From positions 14,332,616-14,396,615 of the forward strand of contig NC_068338.1 of NCBI RefSeq assembly GCF_014633365.1: 64,000 nucleotides of DNA. The letters run 5' to 3'. Made by a program: the position numbers and the translations under genes. The notes beneath the pieces were generated by a model. That model did not search any database, was not told the origin of the DNA, and saw nothing but the letters and a program-made list of their open reading frames with translations. The DNA comes from Diospyros lotus (Eukaryota; Streptophyta; Magnoliopsida; Ericales; Ebenaceae). Shown piece after piece: positions 1-10,941 of this stretch (positions are counted from its first letter, which is position 1; every line of letters starts with the position of its first letter).

Positions 1-156
1 TGTGATTTGCTTCGTGATGGCTTGCATAAGAATGGAATCCTACATAAGATAAATTTGCATTCTTGCTTTCCAATAGTTATAGTTAGTATCATCAAATAAA
101 GATGGATGAGCGGTGCTTTGACCCTTGGAATGGGATGAACTAGCAAAATGAGCCAT
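1..156 (-). pseudogene. Copia (Sirevirus-like) gag, N-terminal fragment
   Basis: Reading down the minus strand from an ATG at 154-156 gives a Gag-like start (MAHFASSSHSKG, then PSLFDDTNYNYWKARM). The F-D-x-T-N-Y-x-Y-W-K-A-R-M pattern is the usual N-terminal Gag signature of plant Ty1/copia elements, especially Sireviruses. A stop codon (ATG TAG) interrupts it near position 41, probably at a former Trp codon, so the copy is dead. The gene runs off the left edge. It follows an LTR (224-1804) and a primer-binding-like site in the order expected for the 5' end of an element read leftwards. Confidence 0.7.
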
Positions 157-209
157 AGACGGATCTTGTCCCTAGGTTGTTAGACCTACTTGAAAAGAAT
201 GAGAACTTG

Positions 210-222
210 GATCCAATACCAA
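210..222 (-). other. Primer-binding site of copia element (degenerate)
   Basis: The minus strand reads TTGGTATTGGATC one base beyond the LTR end. The usual plant initiator-Met tRNA primer site is TTGGTATCAGAGC, so this is a decayed version. It places the internal region (gag) to the left. Confidence 0.6.
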
Positions 223-223
223 T

Positions 224-1804
224 TGATAGAATTAATTAGCTATGACAACAATACCCAAGAAGGGGGGGAGAGGTGAATTGGTATAAAAAAATATTATTCT
301 TTTTCTTCAATTTTTTTTTTAATAAAATGGAGATGTCATCTATGAAGAGCACGATTTCGTTAAATCTCAAGACCTTGAGATGGCACGATGAAATATCAAC
401 CGTATAAAGACAATCTTATCTTGAAAATGGAGAACATAAGGTTAAAAGAAATTTGAAATCTTTTCAATGAAAGGATAAAATGAAGAATATAGAGATGCTT
501 AAAGAAAAATAAATAAACAAAGAACACAAGGATTTATAGTGGTTCAGCTTAAACAAGCCTAATCCACTACCTTAGCTTCTCACTAAGGATTTTCAAGAAA
601 AACATTATAACTCTCCTATCACACCGGATAAGCCCTCTAGCACTAAGATAGGAAAATACAAACCTCTTTCTTAAACAAGCAAGTCCTCTAGCAAAGCTAG
701 GTATCACAAAGCCTCATACAAGAAAAGTAGGCCCTCTAGCGAAAACAAGTTAGGAGAATACAAAATGTTACAAGATAAGGGAGGATTTGAGAAACAATAT
801 TCTTAGTTATAAGTTCTCTCAAAAATTAAGACAAGACTTGAATAAGAATTACATAACAATAAATACAATGCCTTGAAAAGGGAACGAATTTACCAATGAA
901 GCACAACAATCATTTTACCATTTGGGAGCTTGTAGATAGATTGCTTAGGTAATTTGAAATCTCCTTATGACTTGTTTTTATAGCCTCTTGAAAGCCCAAG
1001 TTTGAATCAAGCTGTTGTAAGTGGAGAAAGCACTTGAGTGCAAAAGATGAACTAGTTATTGTGTTTCTGTGAAGCAAACGGTCGATAGATGAAAGGCATC
1101 GGTTAACAGATTAGTAAAAATTCAAAATCTGGTGGACAGATCATTTGAGACTGTCGACAGTTCCTTGTGCAAGCATTCTGCCGATCGACAGATGCATAGG
1201 CATTGGTCGACAGATGGCTTGCTCACCATAGAAGCACCAAGGATTGGCATTCTGCCAGTTGATAGATGCAAGAGCATCAGTTGACAATTTCATGGGAAAA
1301 CATAAGATTGGTTGACAGATGGCTAAGCATCGGTTGATAGATTAAGCCATCCTTTTAGAAAACACATACTGCCAGTTGACAGATGCATAAGCATTGGTCG
1401 ACAGATGAAGCCAATACAAAGGCTGGTCGACAGACAACAAACAATCTGTCGATAGATGGATGTCTTTTCAAGGACACCCATTCTATAGATTGACAGATGC
1501 ATAAGTATCGGTCGACAGTTGGGCCAAAATTTGAAAAATGGTCGACAGGTCACATTGACCAATCAACAGATGACCTTACCTTTTGAAAATGCTTTGAAGA
1601 TGTTTTGTTTTTGTTAATGACAAATCATTTTCAGTAGAAGATTTTTCAAAAGCAAAAAGTGAAAGATATTTTTCATCATTAAAACTAAAACTCCTTATAT
1701 TTGAACATAGATCTATCATGTGATTCATCATTCTCCTTATTTTTGATGATGACAAAACCTATACTTGGATTTTGAAAATTTTCAAAAACGATTTTATTCA
1801 CACA
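224..1804 (-). repeat. Sirevirus-like copia LTR
   Basis: On the minus strand this stretch starts TGTGTGAATAAAATCG directly after a polypurine tract and ends CTATCA directly before a primer-binding-like site. Internal marks fit Sirevirus LTRs: a GTTTTGTCATCATCAAAAA segment near the start (1741-1760) and a C-rich tract after an AATTCACC motif near the end (about 265-285). Its U3-like part holds a cluster of GTCGAC palindromes (1079-1572). The length of 1581 bp suits the lineage. The LTR has internal sequence on both sides, a PPT side (right) and a PBS/gag side (left), so it sits between two element bodies. Confidence 0.7.
1079..1572. repeat. Cluster of GTCGAC palindromes inside the LTR
   Basis: About fifteen copies of a short motif of form GGTCGACAGATG occur at irregular spacing of roughly 20-45 bp. 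Clear copies lie at 1151-1160 (CTGTCGACAG), 1205-1213, 1398-1406, 1426-1434, 1509-1517 and 1540-1548. Several copies read GTTGAC or GTCAAC, which are the CpG-deamination products of GTCGAC. The core is a perfect 6-bp palindrome centred on CG. A second small cluster of the same motif lies at 3395-3485. Confidence 0.8.
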
Positions 1805-1823
1805 ATTTCTGCCCCTTTTTGTC
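1805..1823 (-). other. Polypurine tract 5' of the LTR
   Basis: The minus strand reads GACAAAAAGGGGCAGAAAT immediately before the LTR start TGTGTG. A second purine run (AAGGGGGAGC) lies at 1871-1880. A PPT here means that the sequence to the right (up to about 3500) is the 3' part of an element whose 3' LTR is 224-1804. Confidence 0.6.
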
Positions 1824-1995
1824 ATAAGTCAAAAAGTCAAAATCATTGAAGCATACATCATTTAAGCTAAGCTCCCCCTTAAACCAAAATGGGGTTGTAT
1901 TCTAAATATAACCACTCATTCATTGAAATGATCATAAACATATATATAAATCCGATATCAATGTAAAAACGTCCACATAGTAAGAAGGCATGTAT

Positions 1996-2340
1996 TTAAT
2001 GGAAAATAACCACACATAATCCATCAACGACATAGTCATCAAAACAAACATTGTTTAATAATAGAAAATACCAAAAAAAATGTGTCATACATAAGACGAA
2101 ACATCTAGATGTCCTTAGAAGATGATGATGATGAGGTAGATGCATCAGGACGAGGTGATGATGGAACGACTGGGAGACGAGATGAAATGAAGTTAAAAAG
2201 TTCATTGTGGCAAGGATGAAGCTACCTCAGCTCATGTTGAACTTCTTCTCTGAAGCTTGAAAATTCCTACTTGAGTTCCGCTAATCCATGAATAAGATAA
2301 TCAGGAATGGTGGATGATGATCATGATGGCTCGACTTGAG
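1996..2340 (-). other. 3' trailer of the extra ORF, non-coding
   Basis: A short His/Ser-rich open frame (1996-2205) translates GAT-repeat-like DNA. I see no recognisable domain and take it as degraded ORF tail or 3' UTR of the element. Confidence 0.4.
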
Positions 2341-3216
2341 TTATGGTCTTCCTTTCTTGCTTATTTTTCCTCGGATCCATATTCCTCCTTCTTGAGCCAC
2401 AAACCCTATCCTCATTGCTGTATTGCTTTTTATGTGTTGTGCGGGATCTAGGTAAATTTTTCTTGCACCTTCGAGAGCTCCCACTTCTTTTTCTATAAGA
2501 TCACTTAGAGCCATCCCATAAGGTAGTGATCGCTTACTTCCTCTAAATGACTCGATCATGTGATTCATAATAAGCAGTGAAAGATTTGGTCTTCTCTTAG
2601 CCATAATACACTGCATGAGCCATAGGTTTAGTTTAATGACTTCTGAAAAATTTCCAGTTCTAGGAATTAGCATTTGACAACAGATGAGATGCAATATCCT
2701 AGTGTTCAGGCTCATTCTAGTGGTTTCATTTATATGGGAGTCTATGGAGTCATCTTCATATACTTCTTTACAGGCTTGAATGAAGTCTTGTGTCCATGAA
2801 GTATACTCTTCACCTCCTTGAGGTATCCCAAATCGGTTTTGAACCAAACCTAGGTTTACTTCAAAGTGAGTCTTGCCTATGTTGGTCCTAAATCAAACAT
2901 CTGATCTTTGACCATTAAATAGATTATTAGCATTAACATAGAATGCCCGTATTACATCTTCTAAGATATCTCTATGTATTGTCAAGAAATCCCACCATCC
3001 AAATTCTTTGAAAGTGGAGATGTAAGGAAACTTAATGCCTTCCAAAAAGTCATTATCTAAGTATCGGCCAAGTAGTACCTCTCTAGATTCAAATTTCTGA
3101 AGGTACCTTTCGTTTTTTCAGTTGCTCTCAAAGAGTTGAGGCCAAGGAAGAGAATGAGGAAGATGACTCGATGTGGCCTTCTCCTTCTCTTTTTTTGGAT
3201 TCTTCGTGCACGTCAT
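2341..3216 (-). pseudogene. Extra ORF, 'putative plant transposon protein' type
   Basis: An ATG at 3214-3216 (MTCTKNPKKREGEG) opens a reading frame that, with a frame change and one or two stops near 2880-3090, continues into an open 168-codon segment ending at 2341. Recognisable stretches are FKEFGWWDFL, NTRILHLICCQMLIPRTGNF and LPYGMALSDLIE. The R-I-x-H-x-I-x-C-x-x-L-I-P-R-x-x-x-x-S pattern is known from plant proteins annotated as 'putative plant transposon protein', often found next to retroelement genes; its biochemical role is not established. It lies between a GTCGAC cluster with a (GA)n leader on its 5' side and the PPT/LTR on its 3' side, where Sireviruses place an optional third ORF. 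It is damaged here. Confidence 0.6.
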
Positions 3217-3284
3217 TGTGATGATCTAGGGTTTGATTGATGATTGAGAAAAAGAATCTTGAGGGATAGATGATCGAAAGAGAG

Positions 3285-3290
<6 letters not shown>

Positions 3291-3328
<38 letters not shown>
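3291..3328. repeat. (GA)n microsatellite
   Basis: An uninterrupted GA/CT dinucleotide run lies about 75 bp upstream of the minus-strand ATG of the extra ORF, in its probable 5' leader. Confidence 0.95.
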
Positions 3329-3330
<2 letters not shown>

Positions 3331-3394
3331 CGTTTTGATAGAAATTAGGGTGTGGAATGAAAATGGGTGGTCGCCCGATCCTTTTAAAGACTGA

Positions 3395-3485
3395 TCAAAC
3401 CGGTCGACAGATCCTTTAATTGGTAGACAGATGGGCAAAAACGATGGAAATGGTCGACAGAAATGATATAATTGGTTAACAGTTT
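3395..3485. repeat. Second GTCGAC palindrome cluster
   Basis: Four or five copies of the motif found in the LTR at 1079-1572 recur here (GGTCGACAG at about 3397 and 3454, decayed GGTAGACAG and GGTTAACAG). The cluster lies upstream of the extra ORF, outside the LTR. Confidence 0.75.
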
Positions 3486-3504
3486 CTAGGACCACTTGGA
3501 AGGC

Positions 3505-4397
3505 GATGGTCCTAGAAGAGCTCAGACTCCAGGCTAGTGTTCTTGCCCTTGGCAGAAGAAGCTACGAGCCAGATAAGGGACGACCCCAAGGGTGGCAGTC
3601 TTGTGAATGTTTGGTAAAATTAATAAAAATATGTTGTGCATGTTCTATAGGTGGCTTAGTGGAGTCCTATAGACTTGGGAAAGACTAGATGCATGTTAGG
3701 GGTCATATGGGAGGTTAATGCCTCGAACAGGTGGGTTCGAAGGGTAACGATGCCTCGCCATTCATGCATACTTACTTATGATTACATCTCATATATTATC
3801 TTGTTTACATTCATTTGCACCCTTACTGAGTTATTGTGACTCATGAGGTTTTACCTCGTGTTATAGATATTGCGAGTCCATATACAAGTAGGGATGATGT
3901 CGAGAGGATGAAGTGGCGACTAGCATTGTTGCCTGAGTTTTGTATGCTGTATATATTTCTGTATATATATTCATATGTTGTTGACACTAATTGGTTGTAA
4001 TTAACATGGTGTAGTAGTTGATTATGAGACTGCGTGTTGTATGTGGGTTTAATTAGTGGAGCCAAGTTTCAGATTGTGTAAGAATCAAAATGAATTTTCC
4101 ATAAATCCCCAATACTCAATAGATTTGTGATATGTTATATTTTGTGCCTGGGTCACCTTTGTGAGAGGAGCTGAAGAAAGGTGAAGCTCACTTGGGTTTT
4201 GGGACTCATCCATTATGCTTCTTTTTATTATTTTGGGACCGATTCCTCAAGTGGAGCGAAGAGAAGGATGAACCTTAGTCCCCACCTAGGGGGTTTCTCG
4301 TTGAAACATAGTCTGTCTCTACATTAATGGTTTGTTGTGTGAGTAATTTGGTTGATTATTCACCGGTGGCGCCTGTAGGTGGGAGCGGGTCATCACA
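3505..4397 (+). repeat. 3' part of a long LTR (remnant)
   Basis: Non-coding sequence with features shared with the solo LTRs at 35272-40346: a 'cttactgagttattgtgact' segment like their 'cttgctgagctttgtagct', and an end GCGGGTCATCACA resembling the TGTTACA-type end. Its 5' part seems to be cut off by the Sirevirus-like element at about 3500. No coding potential seen. Confidence 0.4.
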
Positions 4398-6131
4398 GAT
4401 ACCCCTTTGCCACCTTGTGTCTTGTATTCAGATTTGTGGTTTGGGTATTCGGATACCCCTTGTGCATGTTTTGAGTCTCATATTTAAAGAGGAAGCTAGC
4501 TATTCGAATACCCTATGAGTTATTGTCTCTTATATTCGGATAAACCCTAGTATATTTAGATAACTTTTTCTGAAAACGACTTTTTAGGCCACTTTCTCGA
4601 CACAAACCCCAATTTTTAGGCGATGGTGGATGAATTTTCCTTTGTCCTTACCACGCGTCCAAACCCATTTCCATCTATCTCTTGCTATATATATGTATAA
4701 CAGATGAAAAGTTGAGAGAAGAGAGATTGGTTGAGAGTTCGACCGAGAGTAGGAAGAAGAAGAAGTCGTCGGCCAAGCTTTCTAGATACGGTCTTTTCTG
4801 TATTTTAGGCAAGCTCTTTCTCCCTTCTTACTTCTATAACATTTGTTCTTTGGCTTGTGAGAAATTCTGCCACTCTTATGAACAGTTTATTCTCCTTACT
4901 ATTGAGTTACGGATGGTTTTATTTGAGGATTATAGGCATATTTCTTGTTAGTTTTCTCCATCTTGGTTAGATCATCGCCAAATGGTGGATCTTTTCTTAT
5001 GAGCTTTGAAGGGCCCAGTTTCCCCTTCTGTTTGTTGTTGGAATGAAGCTAGGATGTTGTATGGGCTAGTTCTCATTGGGTAGTGTAGGCTGTTGTTGTG
5101 GTCAAGAGTATACATGTGGTCTTTGTAATTTATTTATAGTATTTTATCATTTGAAATGCATGCAGGGGCTTGGGGATATGCATTTGAGGGATCCATGTGA
5201 CTTGTATACTTGACCATGGGCATGATAGATGGTTTTAATATCTAGGTTATCTAGGCACAAACACTGCATCATATGTGACTTCCTATATGGGCGAGCAAGG
5301 TTTGATGCATGGTTTTATGGGGGTTATGTATCACATTAATGCTCATTATGCCATTGCATTATATTTGTGCAATGCATGGTTACTAGTGGCATGTGGGTGT
5401 GTGCAGCTGCTTTACAGACTGTTATGTCATGCCAAGTTTACGAACGTGGTTAGCATGTCGGGTTTACAGACGTGGTTAGCGTGCTGGGTTATACAGATGG
5501 TATAATGTGTCGGGTTTTTCAGGTTTCGATAGCTTTGGCCCGAGGTAGCTTCAGCTCGGGATGTTACTTATATTGCCTTTCAGGGCAATGACAGGTTTGT
5601 GATAGGGACTTGGGTGCCATGTGTCTTATGTGGGCCCCAAGGACCGGTATGTGCATATTTTATTATGCGGAGTTTTTATATATTTGTCATGTGATTCATT
5701 GACATGTGATGTATGGTTATTGCATGTGGGGTGCGGATTACTCTTTAGCTTCCATACTCTTGTCAGCCTTTCCTTTCTTATATACTTGCTGAGTCTTATA
5801 ACTCACTCTTGCTTCTCTTCATTCCAGGTAAGGGCAAAGCTAAGTATGGGTGCGAGGCTAGAAGTCCTTGAGCTATCTCGTTAGCTGGTGTACAGGGCAG
5901 TCTTAGCAAATCTTGTTTGGTTTTTATCTTGTGGTGTTGTATCATGGATGTTTAGCTTTTGAGTGTTTGGCTACATTTTGTATATGTATATGTATATACC
6001 ATGTAATCCTGTGGGCTGGTTATCTTTTGTATGCATGCTTAGGATGTGAGTTACGCTTCCATTGCCATTTCTTCTATATGAGTACAGGTGATCCTAGTTG
6101 AGCATGCATGGCAGGTCAGGGTGGTTCATCT
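4398..6131 (+). repeat. Long LTR-like remnant with CG-centred palindromes
   Basis: Begins inside a small cluster of ATTCGGATA/ATTCGAATA motifs (4430-4560). A TATA-like run (about 4686-4698) follows, then a leader with 'taggcaagctctttctccc', comparable to the leader after the TATA of the solo LTR at 36502-39156, and later a 'cttgctgagtcttataactcactc' block (about 5786) comparable to the same family. It may be the outer LTR into which 3505-4397 was inserted. The short ORFs here are low-complexity translations. Confidence 0.4.
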
Positions 6132-6474
6132 CCTGTTTCTTTACCCTTTTAGGCCTTAAATTCTCCACAATTTCAACCGAGTGGGGGCCTTTCAGCCCAC
6201 CCCCCTTTGCTCCTCAATTACTACTTCATTTTCTACTTTTTTAAATTATCGAGTAGGGTACTTGCTAGATTAATTAATTGGGATGAAGCTTGGGTCAATT
6301 AATTAATTGCCTTGTTTCACCTTCTCCTCAATTGCTAATTGATCTTCAAGCGCCAATAATTTAATTGTTTAAATTCCCAAGCTTCAATTTCAAGTTCCTT
6401 AGATTGTTTAAATTGATTTAATCCTCAAATGCAAGCTTCATATTTTAATGTTGTTGATGGGTTGTGGCTTGCTT
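6132..6474. other. No recognisable feature
   Basis: AT-rich non-coding sequence with repeated ATTAATTAATT blocks between the LTR remnant and the copia pol fragment. Confidence 0.5.
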
Positions 6475-7838
6475 CCACAGGCCTTTTGCAGGGCATATCA
6501 AAAGTTAATGTTCCTTGTTCTACTACTGAACTTTCATTTTGTGACTCTTGTAAATTGGGTAAAATGCATGAACTTCCTTTTGTTAGTTGTCAAATTACAG
6601 CAAAGACTCCCTTGGAATTAGTTTACTTAGATTTGTGGGGTCCTTCTCTTGTTCTTTCTAGTAAGAGGTATCATTATTATATTGTGTTTGTGGATGCTTA
6701 CACTAGGTATACCTAGCTATATCCCTCGAGACTAAAATATGATGCTTTATCTACTTAAGACCTTTAACAAATTTGCTGAATTACAATATCAATCAAAACT
6801 TAAGGCCTTCCAAATGGACAATGGTGGAGAATTTAAGGCCTTCCAAATGGTCAATGGTGGAGAATTTAAGGCCTTCCTACCTTACATACATGCCTATGGC
6901 ATTCAACCTCGGTGTTCCTATCCTTATACACACCAACAAAATGTAGTTGTAAAAAAAAAACATAGACACATAGCTGAGATGGGCCTTATTCTCTTAGCCC
7001 ATGCCCACATGCCCTTAAAATTTTGGGTTGAAGCCTTCCAAATAGCTGTCTACATCATTAATTTGTTACCAGCTTCACCACTTCAATTTCAAACCCCTTT
7101 TGAGAAAATCTATCACAAATAACCTAACTACATGCAGTTGCAACCATTTGGTTGTGCTTGTTCTCCGTACCTTAGACCTTACAACAAGCAGAAGTTCATT
7201 TCCATTCTACCATGTGTGTGTTTCTTGGCTGCAATCATGTGCAAGCTAGGTATAAATGTATGCATCCCTTCGGTAGAATTCATGTGTCCAGACATGTCCA
7301 TTTTAATCCTGAGGAGTTTCAATTTCCTCAACTATTCTCTACCTCTTGTGCCCTTCAGTCAGTGTCTAATGGTTTGTGTACAATGGTTCTAAATTCATTT
7401 TTCCTTCTAACTTCTTTGATTTTTCTTCTTGAGTAGCACCACCTGACTCCTCTATCTCTCCTGCCATTTGTCTTATTCTATCTACTGCTGAGCAGCATTT
7501 TTCTTCTCCTTCATATTCTGTTCTTATTGAGCCTGTTGCTACACCTAAGTCAACTAAATCTAAGGTTTCTCTAGCACCTTCCATTCACCCAATGATCACT
7601 AAAGCTAAAGCAAAATAGCTTGCTATTACTTCTCCCCATGCCTTAGTGAGCTCCCTAGACCCCAATTATGTCCAAGAAGCTCTCTTAGATCCCAATTAGA
7701 TTAAAGCTATGGAAGAAGAATATTCTTCCCTACAGAGGAATCACACTTGAGATCTTGTTCCTTTTTCCTCATATATGAACCTCATTGATTACAATTGAAT
7801 TTTTAGGGTCAAGTACAATTCTGATGGCTCTGATACCG
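6429..7838 (+). pseudogene. Copia pol remnant: integrase to start of RT
   Basis: The plus-strand translation shows a GAG_pre-integrase end (SFCDSCKLGKMHELPF), then the integrase core (LELVYLDLWGPS, YYIVFVDAYTRYT, DNGGEF, THQQNVVVKKKHRHI) and a C-terminal part (QPFGCACSPYLRPYNKQKF). Degraded RT start follows (IKAMEEEYSSLQRNHT, then FRVKYNSDGS) and stops at 7838 where a small LTR-like piece begins. Several stops (6713, 7120, 7618, 7699, 7750) and a 33-bp duplication make it non-functional. The domain order identifies Ty1/copia. RT core and RNase H are absent. Confidence 0.8.
6802..6867 (+). repeat. 33-bp tandem duplication in integrase
   Basis: Two adjacent 33-bp units, identical but for one base, encode KAFQMDNGGEF and KAFQMVNGGEF in frame; a third partial unit starts at 6868. 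The duplicated block carries the catalytic Asp of the D-N-G-G-E-F motif, changed to Val in the second unit. Confidence 0.9.
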
Positions 7839-8075
7839 TGAAGTGAGAGCTTCACGATGGAAAGAAAAGAAGAAGCTGACATAGAGAAAAATTAATCTCG
7901 TTCAATTGTATTGAAAAAATGAATTACAAGATACCAAAAAACAACTGTGAGGCTAGCTTATATACTAGCCTCAAACCGCTTAACAAACATAACCAAATTA
8001 ACGACAAACACAACTGCCTACTTGATAAAATAAATCTTCTACAACAGAACACATAATCTGAATAATACAATCACT
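7826..8075 (-). repeat. Small LTR-like fragment with primer-binding site
   Basis: The minus strand reads GGTATCAGAGCC at 7826-7837 next to a TGAAGTGAGAGCTTCA edge (from 7839). GGTATCAGAGC is the initiator-Met tRNA primer site, so 7839 to about 8075 looks like a short LTR read leftwards whose internal region is gone. It contains no coding sequence. The right boundary is uncertain. Confidence 0.4.
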
Positions 8076-8089
8076 GTTGATGCTATCAG

Positions 8090-9062
8090 TAGTCAACCCG
8101 ACACCAATCCTTTTACAGGTTCAAACTTGCAATAAGTGCCAGAGGGATGCTCCTCTATCTTCCTCACCTGTAACAGATATCCAACAGATTTTCGAACCTA
8201 TTCCCTTTGCACAATGGGGGTTGGATATACTTGGTTCATTTTCCATCACTTATGGACAACGAAAATTTCTACTTATAGCCGTTGACTATTTCACCAAGTG
8301 GGTAGAAGTAGAGCCCTTAGCAAACATCATAGAAAAGAAGGTGGAGAATGTAGTATAAAAGGATATCATCTGTCGCTTTGGAATCCCTAGAATCCTCAAC
8401 ACAAATCATAGCACATAGTTTGATTTTGATGTTTTTCGTGCCTTTTATAGCAGATGGGAATATGCTTTGTATGGCATCAGTTGCTTATCTACAAAAGAAT
8501 GGCCAAGTTGAAGCAGCTAATAAAATCATTATCCGCGGCCTAATAACCTGGCTGGATAAAGCAAAAGGTGCTTGGGTAGAAGAACTTTCAACTGTCCAAT
8601 GGGCTTACCGTGCCACCAGCCAAACATCCATTGGGGAGACTCCTCTTGACCTTGTGTATGGAACTGAAGCCCTTATCTGTGTTGAGGTAGACATTCCATC
8701 TCCATGAGTCCTAGCCTTTGATGAGTAGAGAAATTCAAAGTAACTGTTTTAGTAACTTGGATTTAATGGACAAGTTAAGAGACCAAGCTAGCATTCGGTT
8801 GGCAGCTTATTATTGGAGAATAGCCAACTATTACAACGCCTGCGTCCAAAACATAACCGCTGCAGCCAGGCGATTTAGTATTCATAAAATATGTGATCAC
8901 AGGCGCTCTTTTTGAAGAAGGCAAACTTCGGGTAAATTGGGAAGGTTCCTACAAGATTTAGGAAATGTTGCGCCCGAACACCTACATTCTCTAAACGCTC
9001 CAAGGGGAAAAACTTGGTAAAACTTGGAACACAATGCACTTGAAAAAAATACTTCACTAGAT
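8090..9062 (+). pseudogene. Ty3/gypsy integrase remnant
   Basis: The translation gives CNKCQRDAP (zinc-binding region end), WGLDILGSF, FLLIAVDYFTKWVEVEPL, then across frameshifts NGQVEAANKII, WAYRATSQTSIGETPLDLVYG, LRDQASIRLAAYYWRIANYYN, GKLRVNWEGSYK and a Gly-Lys plus LKKYFTR-like C-terminus. This is the integrase of the Tat/Athila-like branch of Ty3/gypsy, where the catalytic residues sit in D-I, T-D-x-G and N-G-Q-V-E-A. The second Asp is changed (INTNHST). Stops and frameshifts are frequent. No protease or RT is attached, so it is an isolated fragment. Confidence 0.8.
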
Positions 9063-9189
9063 AGAAGTACATTGTGTCATGTTCCCTTAGGCGTGGTCCA
9101 AACAAGTCAAACCGTGAAGGGCACCACAAGAAAAAATGCATGACACAAATAGGATAAATGTTAGGAATCCATAATTCACATTCCAATGT

Positions 9190-9545
9190 AACTATAATCG
9201 GCCAGGTACAATGTTACATTTGCCTCTATCCATAGTCATATAATAGAAAAATACTTCGATTCCATTTGTTTGGCACCTCTTGAGTATTTGTCATTCTTGG
9301 AGAAGAAAACTGTTGCAGAATTATCATAATAAATTTTCAATGGCTTACTTACAGTGTCAACAACCCCAATCCTTGAAATAAAGTTTCATAGTCATAATGC
9401 ATGGATTGTGGCTTCAAAATATTCCACAAACTCTGCCTCCATGGTTGATGTAGCAATGACAAATTTTTTCACACTCTTCCAGAATATTGCTTCTTCTGCT
9501 AATAGAAACAGATATCCAAATGTGGCCTTTCTGCTGTCGAGGTAT
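9190..9545 (-). pseudogene. Copia RNase H remnant
   Basis: The minus-strand frame following the RT reads AEFVEYFEATIHAL, YYDNSATVFFSKNDKYSRGAK and a short tail. The D-N-x-x-x-x-x-x-x-x-N-x-x-x-x-x-x-x-K pattern is typical of copia RNase H. It runs out near 9190 next to the gypsy integrase remnant, and no 3' LTR is seen, so the element is truncated at this end. Confidence 0.75.
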
Positions 9546-10700
9546 TCAGTAAAATTTGAATCCAAGTGTCCAACTATTTTTAAAATATTGGATTTTCTGT
9601 ATATGAGCATATAGTCCTTTGTTCCTTTCAAGCACATTAACACTTTTATTTGCAGCTTTCCAATTATCCAAGCTTGGATTACTTTGATACCTACCTAACA
9701 TGCCAACTGCAAAACTTATGTTTGGCCTAGTGTAGGTTTGCACATACGTAAGATTAATGCCAACAACTGAAGCATATGGAATTACTTCTATCATTCTTTA
9801 GACATTGCATAAAGCTGAATTCGTCTCTTTTCTATACTTGAGCAATTTCAGCTGAATACTTATCCAACTTAAATCTCTCCAAAATTTTTCTAATGTAATC
9901 TTTTTGAGACAATGCCAATATTCCTTGTGATATGTCTTGGAGTACTTCAATTCCACATAAGATACCTCTCCTATGTCTTTCATTTCGAAATTCTTTGAGA
10001 AAAAAACCTTTAGTCTCATATAATATGCCGAAATCATTACCAGTAAGCAGGATGTCATCAACATATAGGATTAGAAAAATAAACTTGCTCTCATTGACCT
10101 TTTGGTATATACATCGATCAACAATGTTTTCCTTAAATCCAAAAGACATTATGGTATCATTAAACTTGATATACCATTAGCGGGAAGCTTGTTTAAGTTC
10201 ATATATTGACTTCTTAAGTTTACATAGCATATGACTTTTGCTTTCTATGGAACGACCCTCAAGTTGATCCATATAGACTTTCTCCTCCAAATTCGCATTA
10301 GGAAATGCTATTTTCACATCCATTTGGTGTAACTCCAAATCATATTGAGCCACCAGTGCCTTAATTATCCTCATTGAATCTTTCTTTGAGATAGGCAAAA
10401 ATGTCTCTTTATAATCAATGCCATCTTTCTTAGTATAATCATTAGCAACCAGTCTAGCTTTATGTTGTTCGATGTTTCCATGTGAGTCACGTTTAGCCTT
10501 AAAAACCTATTTACACCCAACCCTTTTACAACCTTTTAGCAACTCAAAGAGATCCAAGACATCGTTTTGTTCCATTAATTTTAACTTATCTTTCATAGCA
10601 TCAATCCACTTATCAAAATTTTCAGTTTCTATGGCTTATGAAAATGAAACTGGATTTTTATTGATTGCAATGTCAAAATTTGACTCTTACAAATAAACCA
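9546..10700 (-). pseudogene. Copia reverse transcriptase remnant
   Basis: Starts near 10690 (FDKWIDAMKDKLKLMEQND, then KARLVANDYTKKDGIDYKETF), followed by LHQMDVKIAFPNANLEEKVYM, SIYELKQASR, FLILYVDDILLTGND (catalytic Y-V-D-D intact), LSQKDYIRKILERF and VVGINLTYVQTYTRPNISFAVGML. Stops and frame changes occur at about 10200, 9830 and 9790. It belongs with the integrase upstream (10942-11860) and RNase H downstream, in Ty1/copia order. Confidence 0.85.
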
Positions 10701-10941
10701 CATAATCATCTGAAATGGTTGATCTCGTTAACGTTGTTTCTTGTGGTTGATCTACATTGGCAATTTGTGAGCTAGTGCCTTTAGGTAGTGGTTGTTCAAC
10801 AACTTAAGGTAGTGATTCTTGAACCACTTGTTGTTCAGTATAGTCAAGATGATCTTCAGTGCTAGGGACAACATTTGTTGTAAATGTGGAAGAAGTAACA
10901 TATATGGATAAAGGGACATCTACCCTAATTGCCTTTAATTC

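Noticed and set aside
1323..1562. 79-codon Cys-rich minus-strand ORF
   Set aside because: Translation of the GTCGAC repeat cluster of the LTR (recurring C-R-P / L-S-T pattern).
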